Assembly: GCA_905373295.1 (NCBI GenBank)
Contig: CAJPSJ010000063.1
Location: 1-9,594 of the forward strand
Length of the DNA stretch: 9,594 nt
Direction: 5' to 3'
Source of the DNA: an uncultured Campylobacter sp.
GTDB taxonomy: Bacteria > Campylobacterota > Campylobacteria > Campylobacterales > Campylobacteraceae
This document shows positions 1 to 5,759 of this stretch, in pieces (the first letter of the stretch is position 1; the number at the start of each line of letters is the position of its first letter). Under the pieces are notes generated by a model. It saw only the letters and a list, made by a program, of their open reading frames with translations. It had not been told where the DNA came from and searched no databases. The position numbers were made by a program, and so were the translations under genes.

Positions 1-401
1 GAATAATGAAGACTCATGAAAAAGATATAGGGACAATAGCTATGAATCCGCTGGCAACAGGAGACTTGTTGCTTTATGAAGATATATTTAACGCTATTCG
101 TATAAAAGAAGACCAAACTTTGGTTCAAGCGGCATATGCATATATTCTGTCCTTTCCTTTTATAGATTCTGTACTGGGAACCTTTAATTCAAAAGATGAA
201 ATTAATGAAGCTATTAAAACCCTATATCAAGAACCTTACTCTGCTAAAGAAAGGAGTGAACAAGAAGGAAAATTAAAAGAAAGAATTAATCAAGTTGATT
301 TAGAAAGAAAGATAGAAGTTGGCAAAGCTCTTAGACAAAGACCTCATATATTAAGAGAAGAAGTTGCAGATTTGTTTGGAGTTTATCCACTAAGTGTATA
401 A
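1..401 (+). CDS. Aldo/keto reductase, C-terminal part (5' end outside window)
   Basis: The reading frame is open to the first base (no stop before the ATG at 6), so this is the 3' end of a longer gene and the ATG at 6 is probably internal. About 130 residues are visible, against roughly 300 or more for the family. The stretch around IAMNPLATGDLL looks like the aldo/keto reductase strand that usually reads 'GV.A..PL..G'. It is followed by a helix with LVQAAYAYILS and then DSVLGTFNSKDEINEA, which matches the family's C-terminal NADPH-phosphate-binding segment ('vipGxxxxexlxen'). A lysine/glutamate-rich helical tail follows. The family consists of soluble NAD(P)H-dependent carbonyl reductases; the substrate cannot be deduced. 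The stop lies 17 bases before the next gene, so the two are probably cotranscribed. Codon use is strongly AT-biased, like the next two genes. Confidence 0.55.
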   Translation, partial: IMKTHEKDIGTIAMNPLATGDLLLYEDIFNAIRIKEDQTLVQAAYAYILSFPFIDSVLGTFNSKDEINEAIKTLYQEPYSAKERSEQEGKLKERINQVDLERKIEVGKALRQRPHILREEVADLFGVYPLSV

Positions 402-418
402 TTTTCAAAGGAGGAAAA

Positions 419-1492
419 ATGAAAAGAAGGATTAGTTTATTATTATTTTTAGTACTAGCATTAATTTTAAATGCTTGTGACGGCAGCGAAAAAGAAGCTA
501 GTCAAGTGCAAGAAGTTAAAGAGGTAAAAGAAAGCGAATACTCGGTTACTGATGTTAGAGGAAAAACGATTAAATTTGAAAAAACACCGGAAAGAATTGC
601 AACGGTGGACAAGCCTCTTCCGTCTATAATATATGCAATTGATGGAAAGACAGATAAAATTGTAAGATGCAACCCATCTTCTATTAAAGCTTTTGAAGAA
701 AGTGTTTTAAAAAACATGTATCCACAACTAGCTAATGCGAATACTAAATGGTGTTCAAAAAACTCAGTTGTTAACGTGGAAGAGTTATTGAAGCTAAAAC
801 CGGATGTAGTGTTTATTTATTTGAATAGTGAGAAAGAAATTGAAAAAATGGAAGCTGCAGGACTTAAGGTAGTAGCTTTAAAGAGGGCAGAATTTGACAG
901 TATAAAAGAAAATATAAAAATAATATCTGAAGTACTTCAAAAGAAAGAACGTGGCGACTTATTAGTTGAATATATGGACAAAGGAATTAATGAAGTAACA
1001 TCAAAGTTAGCTGAAATAAAAGATGAAGATAAACCAAAAGTTATAGAGTTTTATAGTGACATGAAAATAGCTGTAAAAGCATACGACCATTGGATGAAAC
1101 CAAGTGGAGCCCATAATCCGGCCCACGAGCTTAAGGGTGAATTTGCTGAAGTGGACATGGAGCAGATGATTGTATGGAACCCTGATATCATTTATTTAGG
1201 AAATCATTCAGACTTAATGCCGGAAGACTTTATTGAAAATAAGCAGGAAGGTAGAAACTGGTCAACAATTAAAGCTGTAGCTAACAAACAAGTATACAAA
1301 ATTCCTATAGGTGTTTATAGGTGGGATCCTCCTGGGGTTGAAACTCCGCTTACAGTTAAATGGGCTGCAAAAATACAGTATCCACAATTGTTTTCAGATA
1401 TGGACATGGAAGTAGAGTTAAAGAATTTCTTTGAATATGTATATGATTACAAATTATCAGATGATGAAGTTGCTACAATATTGAGGAAGTAG
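419..1492 (+). CDS. ABC transporter substrate-binding lipoprotein (Fe3+-siderophore/cobalamin class)
   Basis: A perfect AAAGGAGG lies at 407-414, just before the ATG. Residues 1-20 form a lipoprotein signal: MKRR, a long leucine-rich core, and lipobox LNAC with the lipidated Cys20. A charged Glu/Lys linker (about 22-40) follows. VTDVRGKTIKFEKTPERIAT (43-62) is the usual opening of the class III (BtuF/FhuD/FepB-like) binding fold. The N lobe contains VVNVEELLKLKPDVVFIY (117-134) and the C lobe has VDMEQMIVWNPDIIYLGN (245-262) and IPIGVYRWDPPGVETPL (295-311). At 357 residues it is a normal full length. Anchored on the outer face of the membrane, it would deliver a metal chelate, haem or corrinoid to a permease. 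No permease or ATPase gene is visible here, so the ligand is unknown. It lies between an aldo/keto reductase and an FmdE-like gene, which hints at metal or cofactor metabolism. Confidence 0.85.
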   Translation: MKRRISLLLFLVLALILNACDGSEKEASQVQEVKEVKESEYSVTDVRGKTIKFEKTPERIATVDKPLPSIIYAIDGKTDKIVRCNPSSIKAFEESVLKNMYPQLANANTKWCSKNSVVNVEELLKLKPDVVFIYLNSEKEIEKMEAAGLKVVALKRAEFDSIKENIKIISEVLQKKERGDLLVEYMDKGINEVTSKLAEIKDEDKPKVIEFYSDMKIAVKAYDHWMKPSGAHNPAHELKGEFAEVDMEQMIVWNPDIIYLGNHSDLMPEDFIENKQEGRNWSTIKAVANKQVYKIPIGVYRWDPPGVETPLTVKWAAKIQYPQLFSDMDMEVELKNFFEYVYDYKLSDDEVATILRK

Positions 1493-1513
1493 TTTAACAA
1501 GAAAGGAAGAAAC

Positions 1514-2026
1514 ATGGATAAAATAAAAGTATTAGAAAAAGGACATGAATTAGAATATAGCTTTGATAATTTACTAAACTATCATGGTGTAGGTTATCCC
1601 GGGGGAGTAGCTCATGCATTTCAAGTCATGAGTAGAGCCTTTCCACTTTTAGATGATGGGAAATTATTAGAAAGAAGAGAGATATATCTTATTACAGCAT
1701 TTCCTGGACCGGGAGGGCTAGATGCTTTTGAAATGGTAACAAGATGCGTAACAGATGGTAGAATTTCCGTTGATATTAATTTAAAAGAAGCTGAAGAAGT
1801 CTTAGAAAGTCCCCATGGAAGATATTATTTTAAATTCAAGTATAGAGATAAAACAGTTGTTATAACCATAAAGCCAGGTTTTGTACTAAAAGAATTTGTT
1901 GAATTAGCAAGAAAAGAAGATAGAAGTGAAGAAGAAGAGACTACTTTGATTCAGATGAAAAAAGATATGGCAGCAAGACTATTGGCCGCTAAGCCCGAAG
2001 AAGTATATAACGCAAAAGTTCTATAA
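1514..2026 (+). CDS. FmdE-like domain protein
   Basis: The ATG at 1514 has GAAAGGAAG five bases upstream (1501-1509) and lies 21 bases after the lipoprotein gene, in the same operon. The 170-residue protein resembles the FmdE family (named after formylmethanofuran dehydrogenase subunit E, but widespread in non-methanogens). NYHGVGYPGGVAHAF (22-36) corresponds to the family's 'FHGHxCPGxxxGxR' motif, and GLDAFEMVTRCVTDGRIS (68-85) to 'vDaiqxltGcTxGkg'. The cysteine normally before Pro-Gly is replaced here by Tyr28, while His24 and Cys78 remain, so metal binding may differ from the standard type. A helical C-terminus ends in AARLLAAKPEEVY. No signal peptide is visible, so it is probably cytoplasmic. 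FmdE-like genes next to metal/corrinoid-type binding proteins suggest a role in handling the imported ligand; that is inference. The family call rests on motif resemblance only. Confidence 0.55.
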   Translation: MDKIKVLEKGHELEYSFDNLLNYHGVGYPGGVAHAFQVMSRAFPLLDDGKLLERREIYLITAFPGPGGLDAFEMVTRCVTDGRISVDINLKEAEEVLESPHGRYYFKFKYRDKTVVITIKPGFVLKEFVELARKEDRSEEEETTLIQMKKDMAARLLAAKPEEVYNAKVL

Positions 2027-2050
2027 AAGAAAAAGAGAAGGGTTTTGATA

Positions 2051-2395
2051 TGTACCCTCTTTACTGGACAAACCAGTAAGGAGGGTATTTTTATGAAATA
2101 TAGCTATGAATTTAAAAAGAACTGTATAGAATTATACAAACAAGGTAAATGGGCTGATACACCTAGAGGTATCAACAAATATTACTTCCGTAACTACATA
2201 AGAATATGGAATAATTTAGTAGAAACACATGGAATTGAGGTATTAAAGCATAAATCTCATAACAATAGTTTTTTAGTAGAGGATAAATATAATAGTGTAT
2301 TAGAAGTTGTTAAAGGAAAATCTACTTATCAAGTTTCTATTGAATTAGGAATCAGTGAAGGTAATATTCAAAACTGGGTTAACAAATATAAAATT
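2051..2395 (+). mobile_element. IS3-family (IS150-type) insertion sequence, left end, truncated
   Basis: The element appears to begin at TGTACCCTCTTTACTGGACA (2051-2070): the 5' TG end and TGTACC-type start fit IS3-family terminal repeats. Its first gene encodes an OrfA with two helix-turn-helix segments. The element is incomplete: OrfA breaks off near 2390, and neither the OrfB integrase (DDE) nor the right inverted repeat is present. The target duplication cannot be checked. Base composition matches the AT-rich left part, not the DNA to the right. Confidence 0.6.
2053..2087 (+). promoter_or_regulatory. Hairpin at IS end enclosing the transposase ribosome site
   Basis: TACCCTCTTTACTGG (2053-2067) pairs with CCAGTAAGGAGGGTA (2073-2087) over 15 positions, one of them a G-U pair, with loop ACAAA. 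The 3' arm contains the AAGGAGGG ribosome site of the transposase gene (2078-2085, seven bases before the ATG at 2093). In RNA read through from outside the element, the site would be buried. Such read-through control is known for several insertion sequences; its action here is inferred. The TTTTT after the stem also gives it a weak terminator look. Confidence 0.6.
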
Positions 2396-2419
2396 TATTT
2401 ACGCCTTTGCAATAGATAG
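2093..2419 (+). pseudogene. IS3-family transposase OrfA (IS150 InsJ-like), 3'-truncated
   Basis: The start is the ATG at 2093, seven bases after AAGGAGGG; a TTG at 2045 in the same frame has no ribosome site and lies outside the element. Residues 1-45 (YSYEFKKNCIELYKQG ... YFRNYIRIWNNL) and about 65-100 (VLEVVKGKSTYQVSIELGIS, then EGNIQNWVNKYK) are two helix-turn-helix units of the IS150-type OrfA, which binds the IS ends. After NKYKIY the usual continuation ('GxxGL', basic segment, leucine zipper) is missing; the frame runs through LRLCNR to a stop at 2417-2419. The real family member is about 170 residues. The last few codons belong to the sequence fused to it, so the gene cannot make a working OrfA or the OrfAB fusion transposase. 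Confidence 0.65.
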
Positions 2420-2455
2420 AGGTGTTTTTACACCCCCCACTATTGACAAAGAACC
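2388..2455. mobile_element. Probable end of an ISL3-family element
   Basis: Read on the minus strand from 2455, the sequence begins GGTTCTTTGTCAATAG, close to the ISL3-family terminal repeat pattern (GGxTCTTTGTCAA). It contains a small inverted repeat GGTGT-TTTT-ACACC (2421-2434), and CTTTG.AATAG (2405-2415) can pair with CTATT..CAAAG (about 2440-2450). On the + strand one frame reads FIYAFAIDRGVFTPPTIDKE, which looks like an ISL3 transposase C-terminus reading into its terminal repeat. Campylobacter-like DNA starts immediately after 2455. The family assignment is from memory of the end sequence and is not certain. Confidence 0.45.
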
Positions 2456-2626
2456 TTTTAAATTCCGCGCCTTAAACCCGCCTGCAAATTTTAAAATTTT
2501 ATGGCGCAAATTTCGATCCATTCGTTTTATAACATTTCACGCGAGCTTTACAAAATAAAAATTTTAACGAGCTTTACTCTAATTAGCGATAGAGCTTTCA
2601 AATGTAGGCGAAATTTTTAAGTGCAA

Positions 2627-2653
2627 ACTTCCCACTTCAGCAAGAATGGGTTT
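2627..2653 (-). terminator. Weak stem-loop after the CoA-transferase gene
   Basis: CCCACTTC (2631-2638) and GAATGGG (2644-2650) pair with one bulged C and loop AGCAA, with flanking AAA/TTT that could extend the stem. It lies about 35 bases beyond the stop of the minus-strand CoA-transferase gene. No strong T-run follows, so termination is only a possibility. Confidence 0.25.
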
Positions 2654-2686
2654 AAGCTTTAGCGCATTAGATCAAGCAAATTCGCT

Positions 2687-4195
2687 CTAAGCCTTCATGC
2701 TCCCCGTATCCTTAAATCTTTGATGCCACGACAGCGCCTCGCTTAAGATGTGTGGAGTATGCCCCGCACAGGGCTGCGCACATGCCCGCTCGAAATAATC
2801 TCTCAGCGCGTCTTGGTAAGTGGGATGCGCGATGCTTATCATCGCGCGAGCACGCTCACGAGGGCATTTACCGCGCAGATCGGCGATGCCGTATTCGGTG
2901 ATGATGACCTGGGTGTCGTGCTCGGTATGATCGACATGGCTTACGAAGGGCACGATAGCGCTGATTGCACCGCCTTTAGCGAGCGATGGGCTCAAAAATA
3001 GCGACAAATATCCGTTGCGAGCAAAGTCACCGCTACCGCCGATGCCGTTTTTCATCTGCGAACCCATGACGTTGGTAGAATTCACATTGCCGTAGATGTC
3101 TGCCTCGAGCATGCCATTCATCGACACGACGCCGAGCTTTCTGATGAGCGCTGGCGAGTTGGAGACGTCTTGTGAACGCAGTATGATGTGCTTGCGGTAG
3201 AAATCGATGTTTTTTTGAAATTCCTCGACACCTGCGGGGCTAAGCGATAGCGCCGTGGCACTTGCAGTGCCTACGACGCCTCTTTTGATGAGATCTAGCA
3301 TGCCGTCTTGAATCACCTCGGAGTAGCACTGCAGCCCTTGGTAGCCAGCATCTTGTAACGAGCTAAGCACGGCGTTAGCGACGTTGCCGATGCCCGATTG
3401 TAGCGGCAGTAGCTTCTTTGCGGGAAGTCTGCCGCAAGCTTCCTCGTTTTTTAAGAATTTTACGACGTTTCGCCCAATCGCGCTTGAAATTTCATCCACG
3501 GCGGTAAAATTATTGACGCGATCATGCGTCCTAGCCTCTATGACAGCGACTACTTTGGCAGGATCTACATGCATATAGGGGTTACCTACGCGATCGCCTA
3601 CGTGCTTGATCGGCAGATCCTCGGCATGCGGAGGTAGGCGCAGATCTGTAACGTCGTGAATGCCCTCAAGCTCAAGCGGCTGGTAGTAATTTACTTCTAA
3701 AATAACGCGATCGGCGATATCGAGCCAGGCTTGGTTGTTGCCTAGCGATGTGGACGGCACGAGCTCGCCACTTTCTTTAATCGCCACTACTTCGATCACA
3801 GCAAAGTTTAGATGTGGAAAAAAGCCTGCCTTAAGCTGCGCAGCAAGGCTTGATAGATGCACGTCCGCGTATCGCACGGCGCCACTATTTATCGCACGGC
3901 GCATATCGGCATCCGTAAAAAACGGCGCGCGAAAGCTCACGGCACCTGCTTTTGCCAAAACTCCGTCTAAAAGCGGATCGGTCGATGCGCCTGTAAAAAT
4001 TTCGATTTGATAGGGCTCGCCTTTTTCGTGCAGCGCTGTCGCTCGTTGCGCTAGAGCTTGTGGTAGCGCTAGCGCGCAGCCCGCCCCAACAAAGCCGCTA
4101 AAGCCCACCGATGCGCCATTTAGGATCAGTTCGCAGGCTTTCTCGGCGCTCATAATTTTTGATTTTAGATATTTGTTTTGCACGCGTGAGTTCAT
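2687..4195 (-). CDS. Succinyl-CoA:acetate CoA-transferase (AarC type)
   Basis: A full-length (502 residues) class I CoA-transferase of the acetyl-CoA hydrolase/transferase family. It transfers CoA between succinyl-CoA and acetate in the cytoplasm, linking acetate metabolism to the citric acid cycle. Residues closely match Acetobacter aceti AarC: FTGASTDPLLDG (67-78), LQSGIGNVANAV (265-276), the catalytic glutamate in YSEVIQDGM (Glu293), DVSNSPALIRKLG (343-355), NGMLEADIYGNVNSTNVMGS (360-379), the glycine-rich NGIGGSGDFAR (383-393) and HTPHILSEALSWHQRF near the end. The ATG at 4195 has AGGACGGA upstream and a TATAAT on the minus strand at 4229-4224; an internal Met15 is a less likely start. 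It stands alone, with IS remnants downstream and a long gene-free region upstream. Related enzymes can prefer propionyl-CoA or other acids, so the substrate is less certain than the family. Confidence 0.92.
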   Translation of the reverse strand: MNSRVQNKYLKSKIMSAEKACELILNGASVGFSGFVGAGCALALPQALAQRATALHEKGEPYQIEIFTGASTDPLLDGVLAKAGAVSFRAPFFTDADMRRAINSGAVRYADVHLSSLAAQLKAGFFPHLNFAVIEVVAIKESGELVPSTSLGNNQAWLDIADRVILEVNYYQPLELEGIHDVTDLRLPPHAEDLPIKHVGDRVGNPYMHVDPAKVVAVIEARTHDRVNNFTAVDEISSAIGRNVVKFLKNEEACGRLPAKKLLPLQSGIGNVANAVLSSLQDAGYQGLQCYSEVIQDGMLDLIKRGVVGTASATALSLSPAGVEEFQKNIDFYRKHIILRSQDVSNSPALIRKLGVVSMNGMLEADIYGNVNSTNVMGSQMKNGIGGSGDFARNGYLSLFLSPSLAKGGAISAIVPFVSHVDHTEHDTQVIITEYGIADLRGKCPRERARAMISIAHPTYQDALRDYFERACAQPCAGHTPHILSEALSWHQRFKDTGSMKA

Positions 4196-4223
4196 TTTCC
4201 GTCCTAGCCGTGATTTGGACGAA

Positions 4224-4229
4224 ATTATA
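4224..4229 (-). promoter_or_regulatory. Putative -10 box of the CoA-transferase gene
   Basis: The minus strand reads TATAAT here, about 29 bases before the start codon, preceded by AATTTAGCGCAAAAATAT. Epsilonproteobacterial housekeeping promoters rely on the -10 box and AT-rich upstream DNA and usually lack a clear -35 box, which fits. No operator or riboswitch is evident in the short leader. Confidence 0.5.
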
Positions 4230-4309
4230 ATATTTTTGCGCTAAATTTCAAAATCTAAAATTTCGTGCACGAGCTAGGCTATAGAGCAAAATATGGGGGG
4301 CGGTCGGTT

Positions 4310-4366
4310 GGGATACGCCGCAAACGCTTCCGATCAGACTTTTTGCTTCGGCGGTTTGCAATACCC
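4310..4366. repeat. Inverted repeat / possible stem-loop
   Basis: GGGATA and GCAAAC (4310-4315, 4320-4325) face GTTTGC and TACCC (4354-4359, 4362-4366). A second small near-palindrome, CGCTTG-CA-CAAGCG, follows at 4366-4379. The GCAAACGCTT core recurs at 4439-4448. The structure is imperfect and there is no adjacent gene to explain it. Confidence 0.35.
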
Positions 4367-4816
4367 GCTTGCACAAGCGCTCGGTAAATAGGGTTTTAAG
4401 TGTGATTGAAGCTTAGTTTATAGTCTTGCTGCGATACTGCAAACGCTTATTGCGCACCCAATCTTGCGGAATTTAAGCGCAAAATTTACGTATAATTTTG
4501 AGAGCTGCGATATTTAAATTTAAGCTTCCTTTTGCAATTTAATCGCTCGCCACACTCAAATTTAAATCTCCGCCTCGCAATTTTAAAATAGGTGTTTTGA
4601 AATTTATCGCTCGTGGCGTTTAAATTCCGCGTCTAGCGAGCCTTGAACTCATATTTGAAATTCCATCACTTACGACACCGCCTTTGCCCGTTACGCTTGA
4701 ATTTTAATCCGCATTAATTGAAATTCTAGCTGCTTAAAATTATCGCCTCCTCGCACAAGACGGCAGTTTAAAATTTCAAATTTCGCGCTTTTTTTGGAGC
4801 GGCTCGACGTAGATAC

Positions 4817-4870
4817 GTAAAATTTTGATAAATTTTACGCTTGCGAAATTCTAAAAAATTATATCATCGC
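4817..4870 (+). repeat. Degenerate direct repeat, copy 1
   Basis: GTAAAATTTTGATAAATTTT followed by ACGCTTGCGAAATTCTA and ending in ATCATCGCC. It aligns with 5076-5128 with scattered substitutions and one or two single-base gaps. Confidence 0.4.
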
Positions 4871-5075
4871 CGCGGCTAGATTGCAGATTTCGTTTAAATT
4901 CTAGTTCATAAAATTATAGCCTCAGCCGTCACGCACGATTTGCAATTCAAAGAGCCTTGTTACACAAATTCCAATCTCTGCTGAGTCTAAAATCGATGCC
5001 GCTTACGACGCAAATTTAAACGCGTTTTAGAATTTAAAATTTAGTCCGCCTTGTTACCATTTTCGGTCGAGCTTT

Positions 5076-5128
5076 ATAAAATTTCGGCAAATTTTATACT
5101 TGCAAAATTTTAAAATTCTACCGTCGCA
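5076..5128 (+). repeat. Degenerate direct repeat, copy 2
   Basis: ATAAAATTTCGGCAAATTTT followed by ATACTTGCAAAATTTTA and ending in CCGTCGCA, the partner of 4817-4870. Its right end lies just beyond the stop codon of the minus-strand fused gene. Confidence 0.4.
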
Positions 5129-5143
5129 AAATAGAATGGAATT

Positions 5144-5446
5144 TCATCTCTGCGGCTTGCCGTCGCCGAATTTTGCGACTATCTCCTCACTGCAGCTCTC
5201 TTTGGGCGCCCAACCATCGCGCTTCATCCGCGCCAGATTGTCGCACGCCTCCTGCGAGCCGCCCTCGCAAAGCTCGTCGTATATCACGAGGCTGCGGCAC
5301 TGCCCGCTCGCGAAACTCTCCAGCGCCGCGGCGTTGCCTAAGCAGGCTCGCTCGCGCAGATCGCTCACTTTGCTAGGTATTTGGTGCGCGATTTTTACCA
5401 GGCTTCGCTTGATTGATTTTTCTTTGACCTCATTGGCGTATTTTTT
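5144..5446 (-). pseudogene. Out-of-frame continuation of dnaB-like fragment with Sel1-like cysteine-rich tail
   Basis: In the frame reached by dropping one A of the seven-A run, the minus strand reads YANEVKEKSIKRSLVKIAHQ then IPSKV, which is what follows the N-terminal domain in a DnaB helicase. From about 5365 the similarity stops and a different, more GC-rich sequence follows: RERACLGNAAALESF, CRSLVIYDELCEGGSQEAC, DNLARMKRDG. Its paired cysteines (CEGGSQEAC, CX7C) and small/aromatic pattern resemble the last repeat of a Sel1/Hcp-like protein, as in the two neighbouring genes. There is no RecA-like ATPase domain. A GTG at 5368 could start a 74-residue peptide, but no good ribosome site precedes it and no signal peptide is present. 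I read it as two gene pieces joined, not as a designed fusion. Confidence 0.5.
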
Positions 5447-5741
5447 TCACATCCAGGATCGAGTTCGTGCCGATGATCTCGCTCATCACGTTCTCGTCAA
5501 ATTTACTTCCAAGCTTGGTTTTTAAAAATCCCGTTTCGACGGGCAAATTTTCATTGAGGCACTTTACCATCGCGTCGTAAATGTCGCCGTGAGCGCGCAG
5601 GTAAAAGTCAAACGGGCTTAGGATATCGAAAATCTCGCTTAGATTGTCCGCGCTATAGATGATGGATGCGAGGATCGCGCGCTCCATATCCAGGTCGTAA
5701 AGGTTGTGAAAATCCACGTCGTTAAATTTATTTTTTGCCAC
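5430..5741 (-). pseudogene. dnaB: Replicative helicase DnaB, N-terminal domain fragment (frameshifted)
   Basis: The start is a GTG at 5741 with GGAG five bases upstream, 18 bases after the stop of the Sel1-repeat gene, so the two may share a transcript. Residues 13-70 (LYDLDMERAILASIIYSADN, then LSEIFDILSPFDFYLRAHGDIYDAM) are the all-helical DnaB N-terminal domain that forms the hexamer collar and contacts primase. The frame stops after 103 residues (VKKIRQ) because of a run of seven A's on the coding strand (plus-strand T's at 5441-5447). With six A's it would continue VKKYANEVKEKS as expected. A working DnaB is about 460-500 residues with Walker A/B motifs, all absent here. As dnaB is essential, this must be an extra fragment or a wrongly joined piece. 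Slippage on the A-run could restore the frame but not the missing domain. Confidence 0.7.
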
Positions 5742-5759
5742 TTTCGCTCCGTTTAAATT

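Larger units (their letters stand above)
4230..5143. other. Gene-free, repeat-rich AT region
   Basis: No convincing protein or tRNA/rRNA gene is seen on either strand over about 900 bases. Most of it is made of diverged units built on AAATTT/TTTAAATT. Examples are AATTCTAGCTGCTTAAAATT (from 4722) against AATTCTAGTTCATAAAATTA (from 4898), both leading into a 'gCCTC' tract, and TCGCTCGCCACAC (from 4542) against TCGCTCGTGGCG (from 4607). A stem-loop is possible at 4310-4366, and an isolated TATAAT lies on the + strand at 4491. This could be decayed DNA, or the repeat-laden intergenic sequence typical of this genome. Confidence 0.5.

Noticed and set aside
2355..2558. 67-codon + strand frame across the join
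   Set aside because: It runs from the IS3 OrfA region through the ISL3-like end into Campylobacter spacer DNA and has no ribosome site. Only the part up to 2455 may be a transposase C-terminus.
2750..4010. Three + strand frames opposite the CoA-transferase
   Set aside because: All lie antisense to a full-length, highly conserved enzyme and have no ribosome sites or domain resemblance.
4261..4460. tRNA or riboswitch in the GC-richer patch
   Set aside because: No cloverleaf, no TTC loop motif (GGTTCRA) in the right spacing and no known riboswitch core could be traced.
4400..5143. CRISPR-like array in the repeat-rich region
   Set aside because: The repeated units are diverged, unevenly spaced and AT-rich without constant-length spacers, and no cas gene is near.
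5100..5525. 141-codon + strand frame opposite the DnaB-like fragment
   Set aside because: It lies antisense to recognisable DnaB/Sel1-like sequence, is Ser/Arg/Leu-rich in the manner of shadow frames and lacks a ribosome site.
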